A DNA stretch of 19,978 bases from Ktedonobacteraceae bacterium (GCA_017354095.1 JAFMRP010000007.1:1-19978), one strand, 5' to 3'. Counted from the first letter of the stretch, positions 1 to 8,546 are shown. The notes: generated from the letters alone by a model not told the origin. A program made the numbers and translations.

Positions 1-120
1 TGTTCATATTTACAATGGGGGGGGGAAGATAGTGTATTTTTATGCGTGTACCCATTTTTCTATTTTATACCCGGATTACCCATTATTTGGAACGTCTCCA
101 ATAGCCGAAGGAGGGTGAAA

Positions 121-669
121 ATGAGCGAGATGCCGAGCGAGGCAGTAGTGAGTTGGGCTTCCAATGCAGTTGGTGCCGGTGCGAAGGTTCTTGCGGTGAA
201 GAGCTTGCACGGCGGCTCCAGCCCGTGGAGGCTTTGCATCGAACACGAGCGGAGTGCACACGAGGTCGTGCTGCGTGTAGCCGGGAGGGTCTCTCGGCTC
301 CATATTCTTACCGGTGCTGCCGCGCTGCGGGTTGCCGAGCAACATGGCTTAGCGGCACCGCGCCTGATAGCGAGCGACCTCGACGGTCGAACCACGGGAG
401 CGGTGGCAACGCTTGAGACGGCCGTACCAGGCAGCAGCGCAAGTCCAAACACCGTCTCGGTTGAGCGCCTGCGAGCGGCTGGTGCCGCTATCGCGAAGGT
501 GCATAAGGTCCCCCTTGATCCACAGCCCAATCTGCCGCTGAAGATCCATTCACTCCAGGGCCCACGCGATGCGCAACGAGGCTGTAGAACGCAGAGAGCA
601 GAGGCCCCCTTTCTAACCTTTCCATATGTAGGGATAAAAGCGTCCCTCCTCAGCTTCAGAAGGGATTGA
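121..669 (+). pseudogene. Truncated aminoglycoside phosphotransferase-like (APH/choline kinase fold) gene
   Basis: ATG 121 is chosen because a strong AAGGAGGG (108-115) lies 5 bases upstream; an in-frame start at 46 has no such site. The product resembles the N-lobe of APH-family small-molecule kinases: a nucleotide-binding strand region (VVLRVAGR), then 'AALRVAEQHGLAAPRLIA', and an 'AAIAKVHKV' helix near residue 120-128. Family members are about 300 residues, but this ORF gives 182, and the C-lobe with the catalytic HGD and the metal-binding Asp is absent. From about 565 another frame (AMRNEAVERREQ) looks more family-like than the open one, so a frameshift precedes the truncation. It is probably a non-functional remnant. 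The substrate cannot be told. Confidence 0.6.
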
Positions 670-694
670 CAACTTCTTCTTCTTTGTCTATGAT
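666..694 (+). promoter_or_regulatory. Sigma70-type promoter of the oxidoreductase-marR operon
   Basis: A perfect -35 box TTGACA (666-671) is followed after exactly 17 bases by TATGAT (689-694), one mismatch from the -10 consensus. It lies about 80 bases upstream of the oxidoreductase start and points toward it. The -10 box lies inside the left arm of the inverted repeat at 685-729. Confidence 0.7.
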
Positions 695-729
695 TAACGC
701 ATCAATCATTAACTCGTTGGTCATAGACA
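685..729. promoter_or_regulatory. Inverted repeat, candidate MarR operator
   Basis: TGTCTATGATTAACG (685-699) pairs as an inverted repeat with CGTTGGTCATAGACA (715-729), 13 of 15 positions matching, with a 15-base spacer. The left arm covers the -10 box and the right arm covers the expected early transcribed region, so a bound dimer would block transcription. MarR regulators usually bind such dyads upstream of their own operon, and a marR gene closes this operon. The operator role is inference. Confidence 0.55.
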
Positions 730-773
730 GGTTAACTACCATCAAGGTATGAGAAAAAGAAAGGGAAATGTCG

Positions 774-1724
774 ATGAAAGCTGCTGTCCTCCATAGGTCT
801 GGGGAACTACCTCGCTTTGAAGAGTTTCCAGAACCAACTCCAGAGCAAGGCGAGGTGCTTGTGCATGTCAAAGCCGCTCCGTTGAGCAACTTGAGCAAGA
901 TGAGAGCAAACGGTGCGCACCAGTTTCCCGCCGTGTGTGGGGCCAATGGAGTAGGCCTGCTTGAGGACGGGACGCGAGTGTACTGTGGCGGGTGTCGGCC
1001 CCCGTATGGCATGATGGCTGAGCGCGCCATTGTCTCTCGCGCCTTTTGCATCCCCGTCCCTGATGAGGTCGATGACCTCACCGCTGCCGCCTTGCCGAAC
1101 GCCGCTATGGCTTCCTGGCTGGCGCTGGTCTTTCGCGCACAGTTCCAGCCTGGGGAAAGTGTCTTCATCCTTGGAGCGACAGGCGTTTCTGGCAAACTCG
1201 CCATCCAAGTTGCCAGGCAGCTTGGTGCCGGACGCGTCGTGGCCGTCGGACGCAACGAAGCGATCCTCTCTACGTTGACAGACCTTGGGGCCGATGCCGT
1301 GATTTCCCTCAACCAGTCGGATCAAGCGCTAGCAGAAACGTTCGCCAGCGAAGCTGGTCGCCACCCGTTTAACATTATCCTTGATTTTTTGTGGGGACAT
1401 CCCGCTGAGGTGTTGATGAGAGCTTTGACCCGTCCAGAGTTCCTGGGAGAGGCATCTCGTATCCGTTTTGTCTCCATCGGAGAGATTGCTGGATCGACTG
1501 TCTCCGTTCAGGCTTTGGTCCTACATAGTTCAGGGTTGGAAATCTCTGGGAGTGGTGGGGGCAGCATTGCGCGAGAGGCGATCTTTGAGACCTTTCCCCA
1601 GATGTTTACGCTCGCCGCACAGGGGAAGCTGCGCATGGATATTGACCCGGTCCCCCTGGCCTCGGTGGAGAACGCCTGGCAGCGTCGAGACACTCCTGGC
1701 CGTCGCCTGGTTTTCCTCCCATGA
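774..1724 (+). CDS. MDR-superfamily quinone oxidoreductase / alcohol dehydrogenase-like protein
   Basis: A 316-residue medium-chain dehydrogenase/reductase. An N-terminal GroES-like domain (about 1-115) precedes a Rossmann domain with the nucleotide-binding motif GATGVSG (134-140), then AIQVARQLGAGRVVAVGR. ATG 774 fits better than ATG 768 because AGGG (762-765) is then 8 bases away and the protein begins MKAA, as is usual for the family. No clear catalytic zinc ligand set is visible, so it is probably a zinc-free NAD(P)H-dependent reductase of quinones or enals. The substrate is unknown. It is the first gene of a two-gene operon with a MarR regulator starting 8 bases downstream. Such pairs commonly respond to electrophiles, phenolics or oxidants, but that is inference here. 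Confidence 0.85.
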   Translation: MKAAVLHRSGELPRFEEFPEPTPEQGEVLVHVKAAPLSNLSKMRANGAHQFPAVCGANGVGLLEDGTRVYCGGCRPPYGMMAERAIVSRAFCIPVPDEVDDLTAAALPNAAMASWLALVFRAQFQPGESVFILGATGVSGKLAIQVARQLGAGRVVAVGRNEAILSTLTDLGADAVISLNQSDQALAETFASEAGRHPFNIILDFLWGHPAEVLMRALTRPEFLGEASRIRFVSIGEIAGSTVSVQALVLHSSGLEISGSGGGSIAREAIFETFPQMFTLAAQGKLRMDIDPVPLASVENAWQRRDTPGRRLVFLP

Positions 1725-1731
1725 GGCTGCT

Positions 1732-2193
1732 ATGAGATCAGAAGAAGAGCACCTGCCGCAGGAACAAGAAACCGAGAATCCCTTTGTGGTCCTGACCCAT
1801 CTGCATCGCGATATGTCGCGAGCGTTTTCCCAGCAGATGGGAATGAGCTTTTCCCGCCTGCTCGTCCTGCATGAACTGTGGCATACAGGGGAAATCAGCC
1901 AGACGGAACTGGCAAGCCGCTTGAGCATGGAAGGAGCATTGCTGACCCGTTTTGCGAAACAAATGGAAGCATCTGGCTTGATCACCCGTCGGGTTGATCC
2001 ACACGACAATCGTTTTACCCTGGTCTCTCTCGCGAAAGCTGGAAAGCTCACGCTGGAAGAGATGGGCTCCCACGCAGATGCCTTCGAGGCGGAGCTCCTG
2101 GAAGGGGTGAGCAAGGAAGAGCTGGCGAATATGGTACGGACCATGAAACGAATCCAGGACAACCTCTCCCGAAGGCTCGAACACGATGAATGA
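1732..2193 (+). CDS. MarR-family transcriptional regulator
   Basis: A 153-residue protein of normal MarR length. A winged helix-turn-helix spans roughly residues 42-105: LLVLHELWHTGEISQTELAS, the recognition helix region around MEGALLTRFAKQMEASGLI, and a wing with the family hallmark 'RRVDPHDNRF' (86-95). Helices at both ends would form the dimer interface. ATG 1732 follows the preceding stop (1722-1724) by 7 bases, with GAGG just before it, so the two genes are probably translated from one mRNA. The inverted repeat at 685-729 over the operon promoter is its most likely binding site, giving autorepression relieved by a ligand. The ligand cannot be deduced. Confidence 0.9.
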   Translation: MRSEEEHLPQEQETENPFVVLTHLHRDMSRAFSQQMGMSFSRLLVLHELWHTGEISQTELASRLSMEGALLTRFAKQMEASGLITRRVDPHDNRFTLVSLAKAGKLTLEEMGSHADAFEAELLEGVSKEELANMVRTMKRIQDNLSRRLEHDE

Positions 2194-2202
2194 GGCCATA
2201 CC

Positions 2203-2226
2203 TGATCTTCCCCGGCTTTTGTGGAG
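2203..2226. repeat. Terminal inverted repeat (one end) of the IS3-family remnant
   Basis: TGATCTTCCCCGGCTTTT followed by GTGGAG lies directly after the stop codon of the IS3 orfB fragment. It has the form of an IS3-family end: it begins TGA and has a C/G-rich core followed by TTTTGTGGA. It begins 9 bases after the marR stop, so the IS inserted just behind the marR operon. I did not see the partner repeat in the window. Confidence 0.5.
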
Positions 2227-2400
2227 TTACCAAAGACAAGTCTGCTGCTCATAGACAGCAGGACTGACGTACCCTAAAGAGGAATGGCGTCGTTGTCGGT
2301 TGTAGAACACTTCGATCCACTCAAAAATGGATGGTTTGGCCTCTGCACGGCTCCGATAGGTTTGCCGATGCACACATTCGGTTTTGAACGAGCTAAAGAA
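2227..2400 (-). pseudogene. IS3-family transposase (orfB) C-terminal fragment
   Basis: The minus strand encodes about 57 residues, starting FFSSFKTECV, with EAKPSIFEWIEVFYNRQRRH and SSLGYVSPAVYE. This is the C-terminal end of the DDE integrase-like transposase of IS3 elements, with the catalytic Glu in the SFKTE segment. The reading frame is open to TAA (2227-2229), but homology stops abruptly at 2400, where group II intron sequence begins. The upstream two thirds of orfB and all of orfA are absent from the window. The insertion point is immediately before the FFSSFKTE codons. Confidence 0.85.
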
Positions 2401-2405
2401 GTAGG

Positions 2406-2448
2406 GTAGGCACCCGGCGAGGTACAAGGTCGCCCTTTTCCGAATGCC
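2406..2448 (-). ncRNA. Group II intron domain VI-like hairpin
   Basis: On the minus strand GGCATTCGG can pair along its whole length with CCGGGTGCC (with G-U pairs), and GGCGA with TCGCC inside it. This forms a long stem directly between domain V and the CCCTAC 3' end of the intron. The position and shape fit domain VI, which carries the branch-point adenosine. I cannot say which unpaired A is the branch point. Confidence 0.5.
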
Positions 2449-2454
2449 CCCTCC

Positions 2455-2488
2455 AAACCCGGCGTGCCCATTTCTGAGCACCGGGCTT
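2455..2488 (-). ncRNA. Group II intron domain V (catalytic hairpin)
   Basis: A 34-base hairpin on the minus strand. AAGCCCGG pairs with CCGGGTTT, a 2-base CG bulge follows, then TGCTC pairs with GGGCA around a loop of AGAAAT. The 34-base length, the AGC triad near the 5' side, the 2-base bulge and the GAAA-like loop are the defining features of domain V. Together with the adjacent HNH protein end this makes the intron call firm. Confidence 0.75.
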
Positions 2489-2498
2489 TCCAGCATCA

Positions 2499-2798
2499 TC
2501 AGGGCGGTGCTGTCCGTGAGCGGGATCGTTGATGCCTCATGGGTCGTCCGGCGTGAAGGTCCTGATGGCAAGTACGGCATAGCACCAGTGTTTTGCGACG
2601 GCGGGATGCCATGATCTTCACCCAACCGGGTTTCTCCCGGCCTTCATATCTGTTGAGATCTTTGAGGGCACGGATGTGGTGGACTTCTATCGTCTCCGTT
2701 AACCGTGTCGCTCCACAGTGTTCACAGATTTGGGCCAGCAGTCGTTTTTCAAGTTCTGATCGATCATCCCATATATGCCGTTGCGGCTGGTCCTCAAT
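2499..2798 (-). pseudogene. Group II intron-encoded protein, C-terminal HNH endonuclease fragment
   Basis: A continuous 99-codon reading frame without a start codon runs from the Tn3-like terminal repeat (2799) to TGA at 2499-2501. It shows the conserved end of intron reverse transcriptase/maturases. A leader SELEKRLLAQ leads into the zinc pair CEHC, then EVHHIRALKDL, KPGWVKIMASRRRKTLVLC and CRTCHQDLHAG, which is the HNH nuclease with its four Cys and the His residues. In intact introns this domain nicks the second target strand during retrohoming. The reverse transcriptase and maturase domains are lost because the transposon inserted upstream. The fragment overlaps no other real gene. Confidence 0.85.
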
Positions 2799-2837
2799 GG
2801 GGTCCCAACATTTTTACCCCCCGAAATCCCCGCTAAG
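2799..2837. repeat. Left terminal inverted repeat (IRL) of the Tn3-like transposon
   Basis: 39 bp beginning GGGGTCCCAACATTTTT and ending CCCCGCTAAG. The single difference from the reverse complement of 17886-17924 is a G at 2823 (A in the partner). It lies 98 bases before the chosen tnpA start and abuts the group II intron protein codons on its left. Confidence 0.92.
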
Positions 2838-2935
2838 CCCGGAACAGATGGGCTTCCTTTCCCATCTCAGGCGGTTTGATTGACTCCAAGCAGGCAGTAT
2901 GCTACAACCAATGCAAAATTGGAGCAAAGCCTACC

Positions 2936-5258
2936 GTGCCTAGCTATGACAAGATCCCGACATACCTCAACCCGGAACAGCGCCACGCCCTCACACAGAT
3001 TCCCTCTGACCTCTCTGACCGAGACATTGCACGTCGCTACACCTTTACTGAGAAAGAGCTTGAGCTGATCAATCGTCGAAGACGGGCTTCTAATCGCCTT
3101 GGGTTCGCAGTCCAACTGGCCCTTTTGAAGTATCCTGGCCGCACCCTCATGGAAGTGAAAGAGGTCCCCAGAGCCGTGCTCACCGCGATTGCCGAGCAAG
3201 TCGATGTCCCTGCTTCTGCCTTTACCAGCTATGGCGAGCGAGAAAATACGCTCTATGAGCACCTGGATGAACTCCGACGGGAGTGTGGCTTCCGTTCGTG
3301 TGGCTGGAAGGAATATGTGTTGGTGGCTCGGTCGCTCCTGCCTGACGCGATGGAGAGTGATCGTCCACTGCCGCTGATCGAGGCCGCTTTGGAACGGCTG
3401 CGTACCAATGGCATTCTCGCGCCAAACATGATTCATGTGGAACGCCTAGTGTGGATCGTCCTGAAAATCGCAGAGCGACGCCTCTTGCACACGTTGACGC
3501 AGCCACTCACGCTAGAGCAGCGAACCAGATTGGATGACCTCTTGCAAGCCGATACCAACATTCGTGGCGCGACACGCCTGAGTTGGTTACGACAGGCCCC
3601 TGGTGTGGCCTCGCCCAAAAGTATCAAGCACCTGGTCGAGCGCTTGCACTTCCTACGAGACCTGGCACTTCCTGCGCCGTCGGTCACGTTACACCAGAAT
3701 AGAGTGTTGCAATTGGCACGCAAATGCAGTAAATACCAGGCGCAGCCGCTCTTGAACTTGCCACGAGATCGACGCCATGCCCTGCTGGTGACTCATCTGT
3801 TTGAACTCGCACAGGACCTCACCGACCAGGCTCTCGACCAGTTTGATCGGTTGCTCGGAGAATTGCAGCGCAAAGGCGAACGTCGCCAGGAAAAACATTT
3901 GCGGCTCAACTCGCGCAAGATGAACAGCCATTTGACAATTCTCACCAAAGCGGCAGAGGCGTTTTTGCTCGCCAGAACAGAGGGGAATGATCCTGTGCAG
4001 GCGCTGCTCGATACTGTACCGGAAGCTCAACCTCAGGCAACCGTTGACTCGGCGAAACAGTTTCTGCGCCCGGAAGATCTGGACGCGCTGGACCTCATCG
4101 AGTCGCGCTATGTCCCGATGCGGCCCAGCTTGCTCATGCTGTATCAGGCCCTCGATTTCCAGCCGTTTCGGCGGAGTGAACCGGCTTTACAGGCCCTGGA
4201 GCATGTCTCTACGCTCGCCAAACATCGCCGACGGGTAACAGCGAAAGAGCAAAAGGTGGGCAGGGAGAAGATGCACGCACCACTGGGTCATCTTACACAA
4301 CGATGGCGCAAGCATGCCCTGGAGGGTGACAAGATCACGCCGAACTACTACGAAGCGGCGGCTTTTGAGGTACTCAAAGGGCGGCTGCGCTCAGGCGATG
4401 TGGCTGTCAGTGGAAGCCGACGGTATCGTCCTTTTAAACACTACCTGCTACCTGCTACGCACTTTGAGCAGTTGACAGAGAAACAACAAACTCGGCTGGC
4501 CGTCAACAGTGATGCCACAGCGTATTTGACAGCAAAACAGCAGGAGATTATGCAGAAGCTGGTGGCCTTACAAGAGAGCATTGGCAAGGTGGAAGGCAGT
4601 CTGATTTTGGATGAAAAAGGGCATCTGCACCTTCCACAACTAGAAAAAGCGGTTCCGGAAGACGTGGAGCGCCTGAAAAAACGGGTGTATGCATTGCTCC
4701 CGCACCTGCCATTGGCCGATCTGTTGCTGGAAGTCGATACCTGAAAGGGGTTTTTGCGCCACTTCACGCATCTCATCAGCAAAGATGCCCCGGTCGGGAC
4801 ACAGAAGCTTGAGCTGGTGGCTGCCTTGATGGGCATGGGCATGAATCTCGGATTGGAAAAGATGGCAGAGTCCTGCCCGTATACCTATCGCCAGCTCTCC
4901 TGGTCAGTGGATTGGCATATTCGTGAAGAAACGTTGCTGGCCGCGCTGGCCAGCCTGGATAACTTTGTCCTCTCCGCTCCTCTCTCCTCTGCCTGGGGAG
5001 ATGGAACCACCTCGTCATCAGATGGGATGCGCATGCATGTGGGCGTGCAAGCAGCCAATGCTGAGTACAACGCCAAATATTTTCACGTCAGACGAGGGAC
5101 CAATATGTACATTCATTCGGCTGATATCTGGGTCCCGTTTGGCAAGCCACAGATCATTGGAACGAATGAAGAAGCGTTGTATGTGATCGACGCGCTTTGC
5201 CATCATGAGAGTGATTTGCACATTCAGGAGCATTACACCGATACTGGCGGCAATACCG
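2936..5258 (+). pseudogene. tnpA: Tn3-family transposase, 5' part (nonsense codon at 4742, then interrupted)
   Basis: GTG 2936 is preferred over TTG 2876: GGAG lies 11 bases before it and the protein then begins MPSYDKIPTYLNPEQRHAL, like the DUF4158 start of Tn3 transposases. The frame runs to TGA 4742-4744, which falls in LLLEVDT-(stop)-KGFLRHFTHL. Relatives have Trp there, so a TGG-to-TGA mutation is likely. The same frame continues to the inserted element, showing WGDGTTSSSDGMRM with the first catalytic Asp and HYTDTGG with the second. The remaining domain with the Glu lies at 8562-9290. Without the insertion and the stop, the product would be about 1,010 residues, normal for TnpA. AAGGGG followed by TTG 4754 could permit weak re-initiation. 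Confidence 0.92.
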
Positions 5259-5274
5259 TTATGTAGACACTTCT
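5259..5274. repeat. Left 16-bp terminal inverted repeat of the recombinase element
   Basis: TTATGTAGACACTTCT, exactly the reverse complement of 8547-8562. It starts 16 bases before the stop codon of the tnpB-like gene and ends the tnpA reading frame with a TAG (5264-5266). It probably forms one recombinase-binding arm. Confidence 0.85.
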
Positions 5275-5290
5275 GTAACTCTTCCTCATT

Positions 5291-7330
5291 TTACTCGATG
5301 GCCTCTGGTCCATCAAGGGGTTCATTCAGCCCGATCAAAAGCTGTTCAATACGTTGAACAGTACATTGATGCCGCTCGACCTCGCGTTGCCAGCCACGAG
5401 CTTGAGCATCTTCGATGAGTTCCCGTTCAAGACGCAAACGACGACGCAAGCGCGGGGCATACGCCGGAGTGGTGACAAACTTGGCGCAGGTGAGATAGAG
5501 ATCACACTCACAGGGACCTTCTTGCGGAAGACGCAAGCATCTACCCAGCTCTAGCTCGGTCTTGAGCCAGTTAGACTTGAGCCAATCAACGGCTGCAGCT
5601 GGTAATTCTCCCGATTTGAGAGTCTCAGCAAAGGGTCCTGCAACTGTTGCGCCAGGCCCCAGGACTACTTGATAATCCTTGAGAACCTCTCGATCACTAA
5701 TCTGTGCATACACTAGAGTCATCGACACGCTGCTATGGCCTAAGACCTTCATGATGGTATGCAGTGTGGCTCCTCGTTCGGCAAGTTGTGTCCCAACCGT
5801 ATGTCGAAAGCGATGGGCATGGATGGTATGCCTGCCTTGTCCATCAAGGAGCCCCGCCGCCTCACAGGCTTGCTGGAGGGATTGTTCAAACAAATAGTAG
5901 GGAGAGTAGAGCCGTCCCAAATGTAAAAACAGATAGCGGGTTTCCACTCCTGCCTGGCTGTCACGCAACCCACGATCACCAGTCCCACGCAGCGCCCGGA
6001 TCTCGCGGATCGCAGCAGCTGCCTCTTCGTGCAAGGGGATCATCCGCTCCTGTTTGGTTTTGCCCGCTGGAATGCGCAGCCGCGGCGTGCCATCTGGATA
6101 CGAATCCAAACAGTCCAGCGCGAGTCTGCGAATCTCATCCCGTCGTGCTCCACTCCAGCGCGCAATCAGGAGGGCTGCCCGCTGATACGGACAAGGCAGA
6201 GAGCGAATGGCGATCATCAGCCGCGACAACTCGTCCTCAGGAACATACCGAGGAACACGTTCGGGCAATTTGGGCCAATCTCCAGCGCCGAGCAGGGGAC
6301 GGCCAGGCACGTCCTCCCACTCCCAATTGGCGGTATCACGGAAGAAGACTGATAACGCCGAGAGGTTGCCCCGTATCGTCAGGACACTTAGGGGCAGCCC
6401 TGAATGTATCCCTTTCCAGGAGGAAAGCCACGCAGCAAACTCCAGGAGATGCTCTCGTGTGATCTCCGCAAAGGTGTCGATCTGAGGATATGCCTGACTC
6501 AGCCACTGCATGAAACGACGGAAGGAGACCTCCAGTCGTGTAATGGTTGCTGGGCGACTGGTGATACTGCGCGCAGTGAGGTAGCGATCGATCATGGTGA
6601 GCATCCGTGGAGCTCCTGGGGATTGGGCAGCGTACTTTGGCATCACCTTCCACGGTTCAGTCGTGGCCTGCCCTCGATGGTAGAGGACAACTTTCAGGCG
6701 ATGGAGAGCAGTCAGATAGCTCTTGCGCGCTCGCCGCTGATACTCTTCAGCCGAGCCGTGAAAGTAGGCAATATCATCACGCTCTCCAAAGGTGCGAACA
6801 GCCGTTGCCAGTTCATCACAGGCAGCTTCTGTCAGTGCTTCAGTTTGCCACTGCCCTGTATGCAGACAGATGCGGCTGACGGTCCAGCACAAATCCTGCG
6901 AGGAAGACAAGCGATTGTACCCGAGCCTCACCGCTTCCTCAACGAGCTGTTCCATATCCAAGGAATGATTGGCAAAGGGGAGCATTTCCCAGATATGGAT
7001 GTTTGAGATCCCAATGAGCCACTCCCAATCAAAAGTGGCATACCCACGCAGGGCCAGAAAAAACAAATAGGGGCGAGCCCGATATGACACGCGCCCAATG
7101 AGTTGGGAACGGGGGTGACGACGCAATCGCCCAACCCGTTCGGCCAATGGAGCAGCAAACCAGGTGGTCAGATCAGGGTAGGCTTCCACAAACTCACGGC
7201 GGATCTGCAAGTAGTAGTTCTGAGAGCCCAGGCTCCCATGATGTTTGAGCACAAAGGCAGCATATTCTTTTTCGCTCGCATGGCGCGGTGGGAACGGCGA
7301 AGCTGGCAGGAGAGGCGCTAGGGTCGTCAT
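5291..7330 (-). CDS. Tyrosine recombinase, Tn554 TnpB-like
   Basis: A 679-residue tyrosine recombinase. A long N-terminal region (1-240) of unknown fold precedes a SAM-like core-binding domain (about 243-335, LTMIDRYLTARSITSRPATI) and a catalytic domain (about 360-550). Visible active-site residues are Arg396 (SGARRDEI), Lys426 (GKTKQER), His506 and Arg509 (HRFRH), His532 (LGHSS) and Tyr541 (VYAQ), a complete set. A C-terminal tail holds Cys598, 607, 609 and 615 and a basic coiled segment, as in Tn554 TnpB and related multi-recombinase elements. Its ATG overlaps the stop of the upstream recombinase gene (ATGA, 7327-7330), so the two are translationally coupled. It should cut and rejoin the element ends together with its partner. 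Confidence 0.9.
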   Translation of the reverse strand: MTTLAPLLPASPFPPRHASEKEYAAFVLKHHGSLGSQNYYLQIRREFVEAYPDLTTWFAAPLAERVGRLRRHPRSQLIGRVSYRARPYLFFLALRGYATFDWEWLIGISNIHIWEMLPFANHSLDMEQLVEEAVRLGYNRLSSSQDLCWTVSRICLHTGQWQTEALTEAACDELATAVRTFGERDDIAYFHGSAEEYQRRARKSYLTALHRLKVVLYHRGQATTEPWKVMPKYAAQSPGAPRMLTMIDRYLTARSITSRPATITRLEVSFRRFMQWLSQAYPQIDTFAEITREHLLEFAAWLSSWKGIHSGLPLSVLTIRGNLSALSVFFRDTANWEWEDVPGRPLLGAGDWPKLPERVPRYVPEDELSRLMIAIRSLPCPYQRAALLIARWSGARRDEIRRLALDCLDSYPDGTPRLRIPAGKTKQERMIPLHEEAAAAIREIRALRGTGDRGLRDSQAGVETRYLFLHLGRLYSPYYLFEQSLQQACEAAGLLDGQGRHTIHAHRFRHTVGTQLAERGATLHTIMKVLGHSSVSMTLVYAQISDREVLKDYQVVLGPGATVAGPFAETLKSGELPAAAVDWLKSNWLKTELELGRCLRLPQEGPCECDLYLTCAKFVTTPAYAPRLRRRLRLERELIEDAQARGWQREVERHQCTVQRIEQLLIGLNEPLDGPEAIE

Positions 7331-8475
7331 GACTGTTCCTCCTGTCCGAGCGCTCTCCGATATTCAGCGACGACCATGGGATCAGAGACCTGGGTGTAGA
7401 TTCTCGTGGATTCTGGCGAGGCATGGCCTAACCGTTTCTGGAGTGCGAGCTCGCGCATGCCACCTTCCCACAGACGAGTTGCGTGCGTGTGCCGAAGGGC
7501 ATGTGGTGTAACCCATGGCTCTCGAATGCCCAGCCGCTGACAGTGGCGTTCAAACAATTTGACCAGCGCATGATAGCCCAGTGGTTCCAAGCGGCGTCTC
7601 CCTTTGCCACCAACCAGAAACACCAGGGAGCTTTCTCCGTCTTGAGGGCGTTCATGCATCACATAGGTCGAGAGAGCCCGGAGCGCTTCTGGTTCATACA
7701 GATCGACCACCCGCTCACGTCGCGACTTGGTGCGTACTCCTTTCGGATGATCATCGCGATACCGAATGATCACCCGCCTTTTCCCGTATTGGATATCCTC
7801 CAGATGAAGATTGAGGATTTCACCCGGTCTTAGCCCCCCTTGCAACATCAGCAAGATCATGGCCTTGTCTCGATAGCGGTGGAGCGAACCAAGCAGAGCA
7901 GTAATCTGTTCTTCACTCATCGGGCGTGGAACCCGACTGACTGTTTGGACCCGAACAACGCGCCGAATGGGGCGCTGCTGGCTGGCATGTCCCATGAATG
8001 GTCGATGACGCGCGGGCACTCGGGCAGTTGCAGGATCATCGGCCTTTTGAAGCGGATTCTCTCGGCCAATGAGCTTCCCAGAAAGGATGAGATATTCATA
8101 GAACGAAGAAACGGCTGCTAGAATCCGATTAATACTGGCTGCAGATAGATGGGTAGCAGACTGCCCGGCCTCGGTGGTACACAGGACCAGGCTCAGTCTT
8201 TGAACCCGCTTCCGGCTAGGAAGTGCACGCAGATACGCTAACAAGTCGAGTGCATGTCTGGACGTGAAGTCGGGGTAACGCAACTGGTGCTGGTCGAGGA
8301 AAGACATGAAGTGAAGCAGATCATAGGCGTAGGCGGCCTGCGTATTGGGCGAGAAACCGCGAGCCAGTAAGTGGCGCATGAAGTCGGAGATGGTTTCGAT
8401 GGGCTGACCGACTGCATCTACAAGCTGATATGAAACGTCACCATGGTCGCTTCCCTTGATTCGTTGAACTTTCAT
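7327..8475 (-). CDS. Tyrosine recombinase, Tn554 TnpA-like
   Basis: A 382-residue integrase. The core-binding domain covers about 25-135 (FMRHLLARGFSPNTQAAYAY, INRILAAVSSFYEYLI) and the catalytic domain about 185-375. Active-site residues are all present: Arg216 (GGLRPGEI), Lys250 (RTKSRRE), His325 and Arg328 (HALRHT), His351 (RLGHAS) and Tyr360 (RIYTQ). The start at 8475 has a textbook AGGAGG (8485-8490) nine bases upstream. Length, gene order and the 4-base overlap with the downstream 679-residue recombinase match the TnpA-TnpB pair of Tn554. The gene begins only about 70 bases inside the element's right inverted repeat, so its promoter must lie within that end or in tnpA. Confidence 0.9.
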   Translation of the reverse strand: MKVQRIKGSDHGDVSYQLVDAVGQPIETISDFMRHLLARGFSPNTQAAYAYDLLHFMSFLDQHQLRYPDFTSRHALDLLAYLRALPSRKRVQRLSLVLCTTEAGQSATHLSAASINRILAAVSSFYEYLILSGKLIGRENPLQKADDPATARVPARHRPFMGHASQQRPIRRVVRVQTVSRVPRPMSEEQITALLGSLHRYRDKAMILLMLQGGLRPGEILNLHLEDIQYGKRRVIIRYRDDHPKGVRTKSRRERVVDLYEPEALRALSTYVMHERPQDGESSLVFLVGGKGRRRLEPLGYHALVKLFERHCQRLGIREPWVTPHALRHTHATRLWEGGMRELALQKRLGHASPESTRIYTQVSDPMVVAEYRRALGQEEQS

Positions 8476-8546
8476 GAAACATATCCTCCTTCATCCCTAG
8501 AACACCTGCTCATAGAAAGAAAAACGAGGTGTCCGGTGGTTTTGGG

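Larger units (their letters stand above)
2401..2798 (-). mobile_element. 3' part of a group II intron inserted in the IS3 transposase gene
   Basis: Reading on the minus strand, the HNH end of an intron-encoded protein (2798-2499) is followed by a domain V hairpin (2488-2455), a domain VI-like hairpin, and a 3' end in CCTAC (last base 2401). The IS3 coding sequence then resumes in frame. The order protein, domain V, domain VI, AY end is that of a bacterial group II intron. Its 5' part (domains I-III and the reverse transcriptase domain) is missing, because the terminal repeat of the Tn3-like transposon begins at 2799. What remains cannot splice. Confidence 0.8.

Noticed and set aside
17..26. 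Poly-G run as a phase-variation tract
   Set aside because: It lies about 95 bases upstream of a broken gene, outside its coding sequence and start signal. With only the window edge visible there is no gene it could switch.
1468..1731. Longer marR frame starting inside the oxidoreductase gene
   Set aside because: It overlaps the conserved C-terminal half of the oxidoreductase in another frame. The MarR domain begins after 1732, which has its own start signal.
2876..2935. TTG 2876 as the tnpA start
   Set aside because: The extra 20 residues are not family-like and no ribosome binding site precedes it. GTG 2936 fits better.
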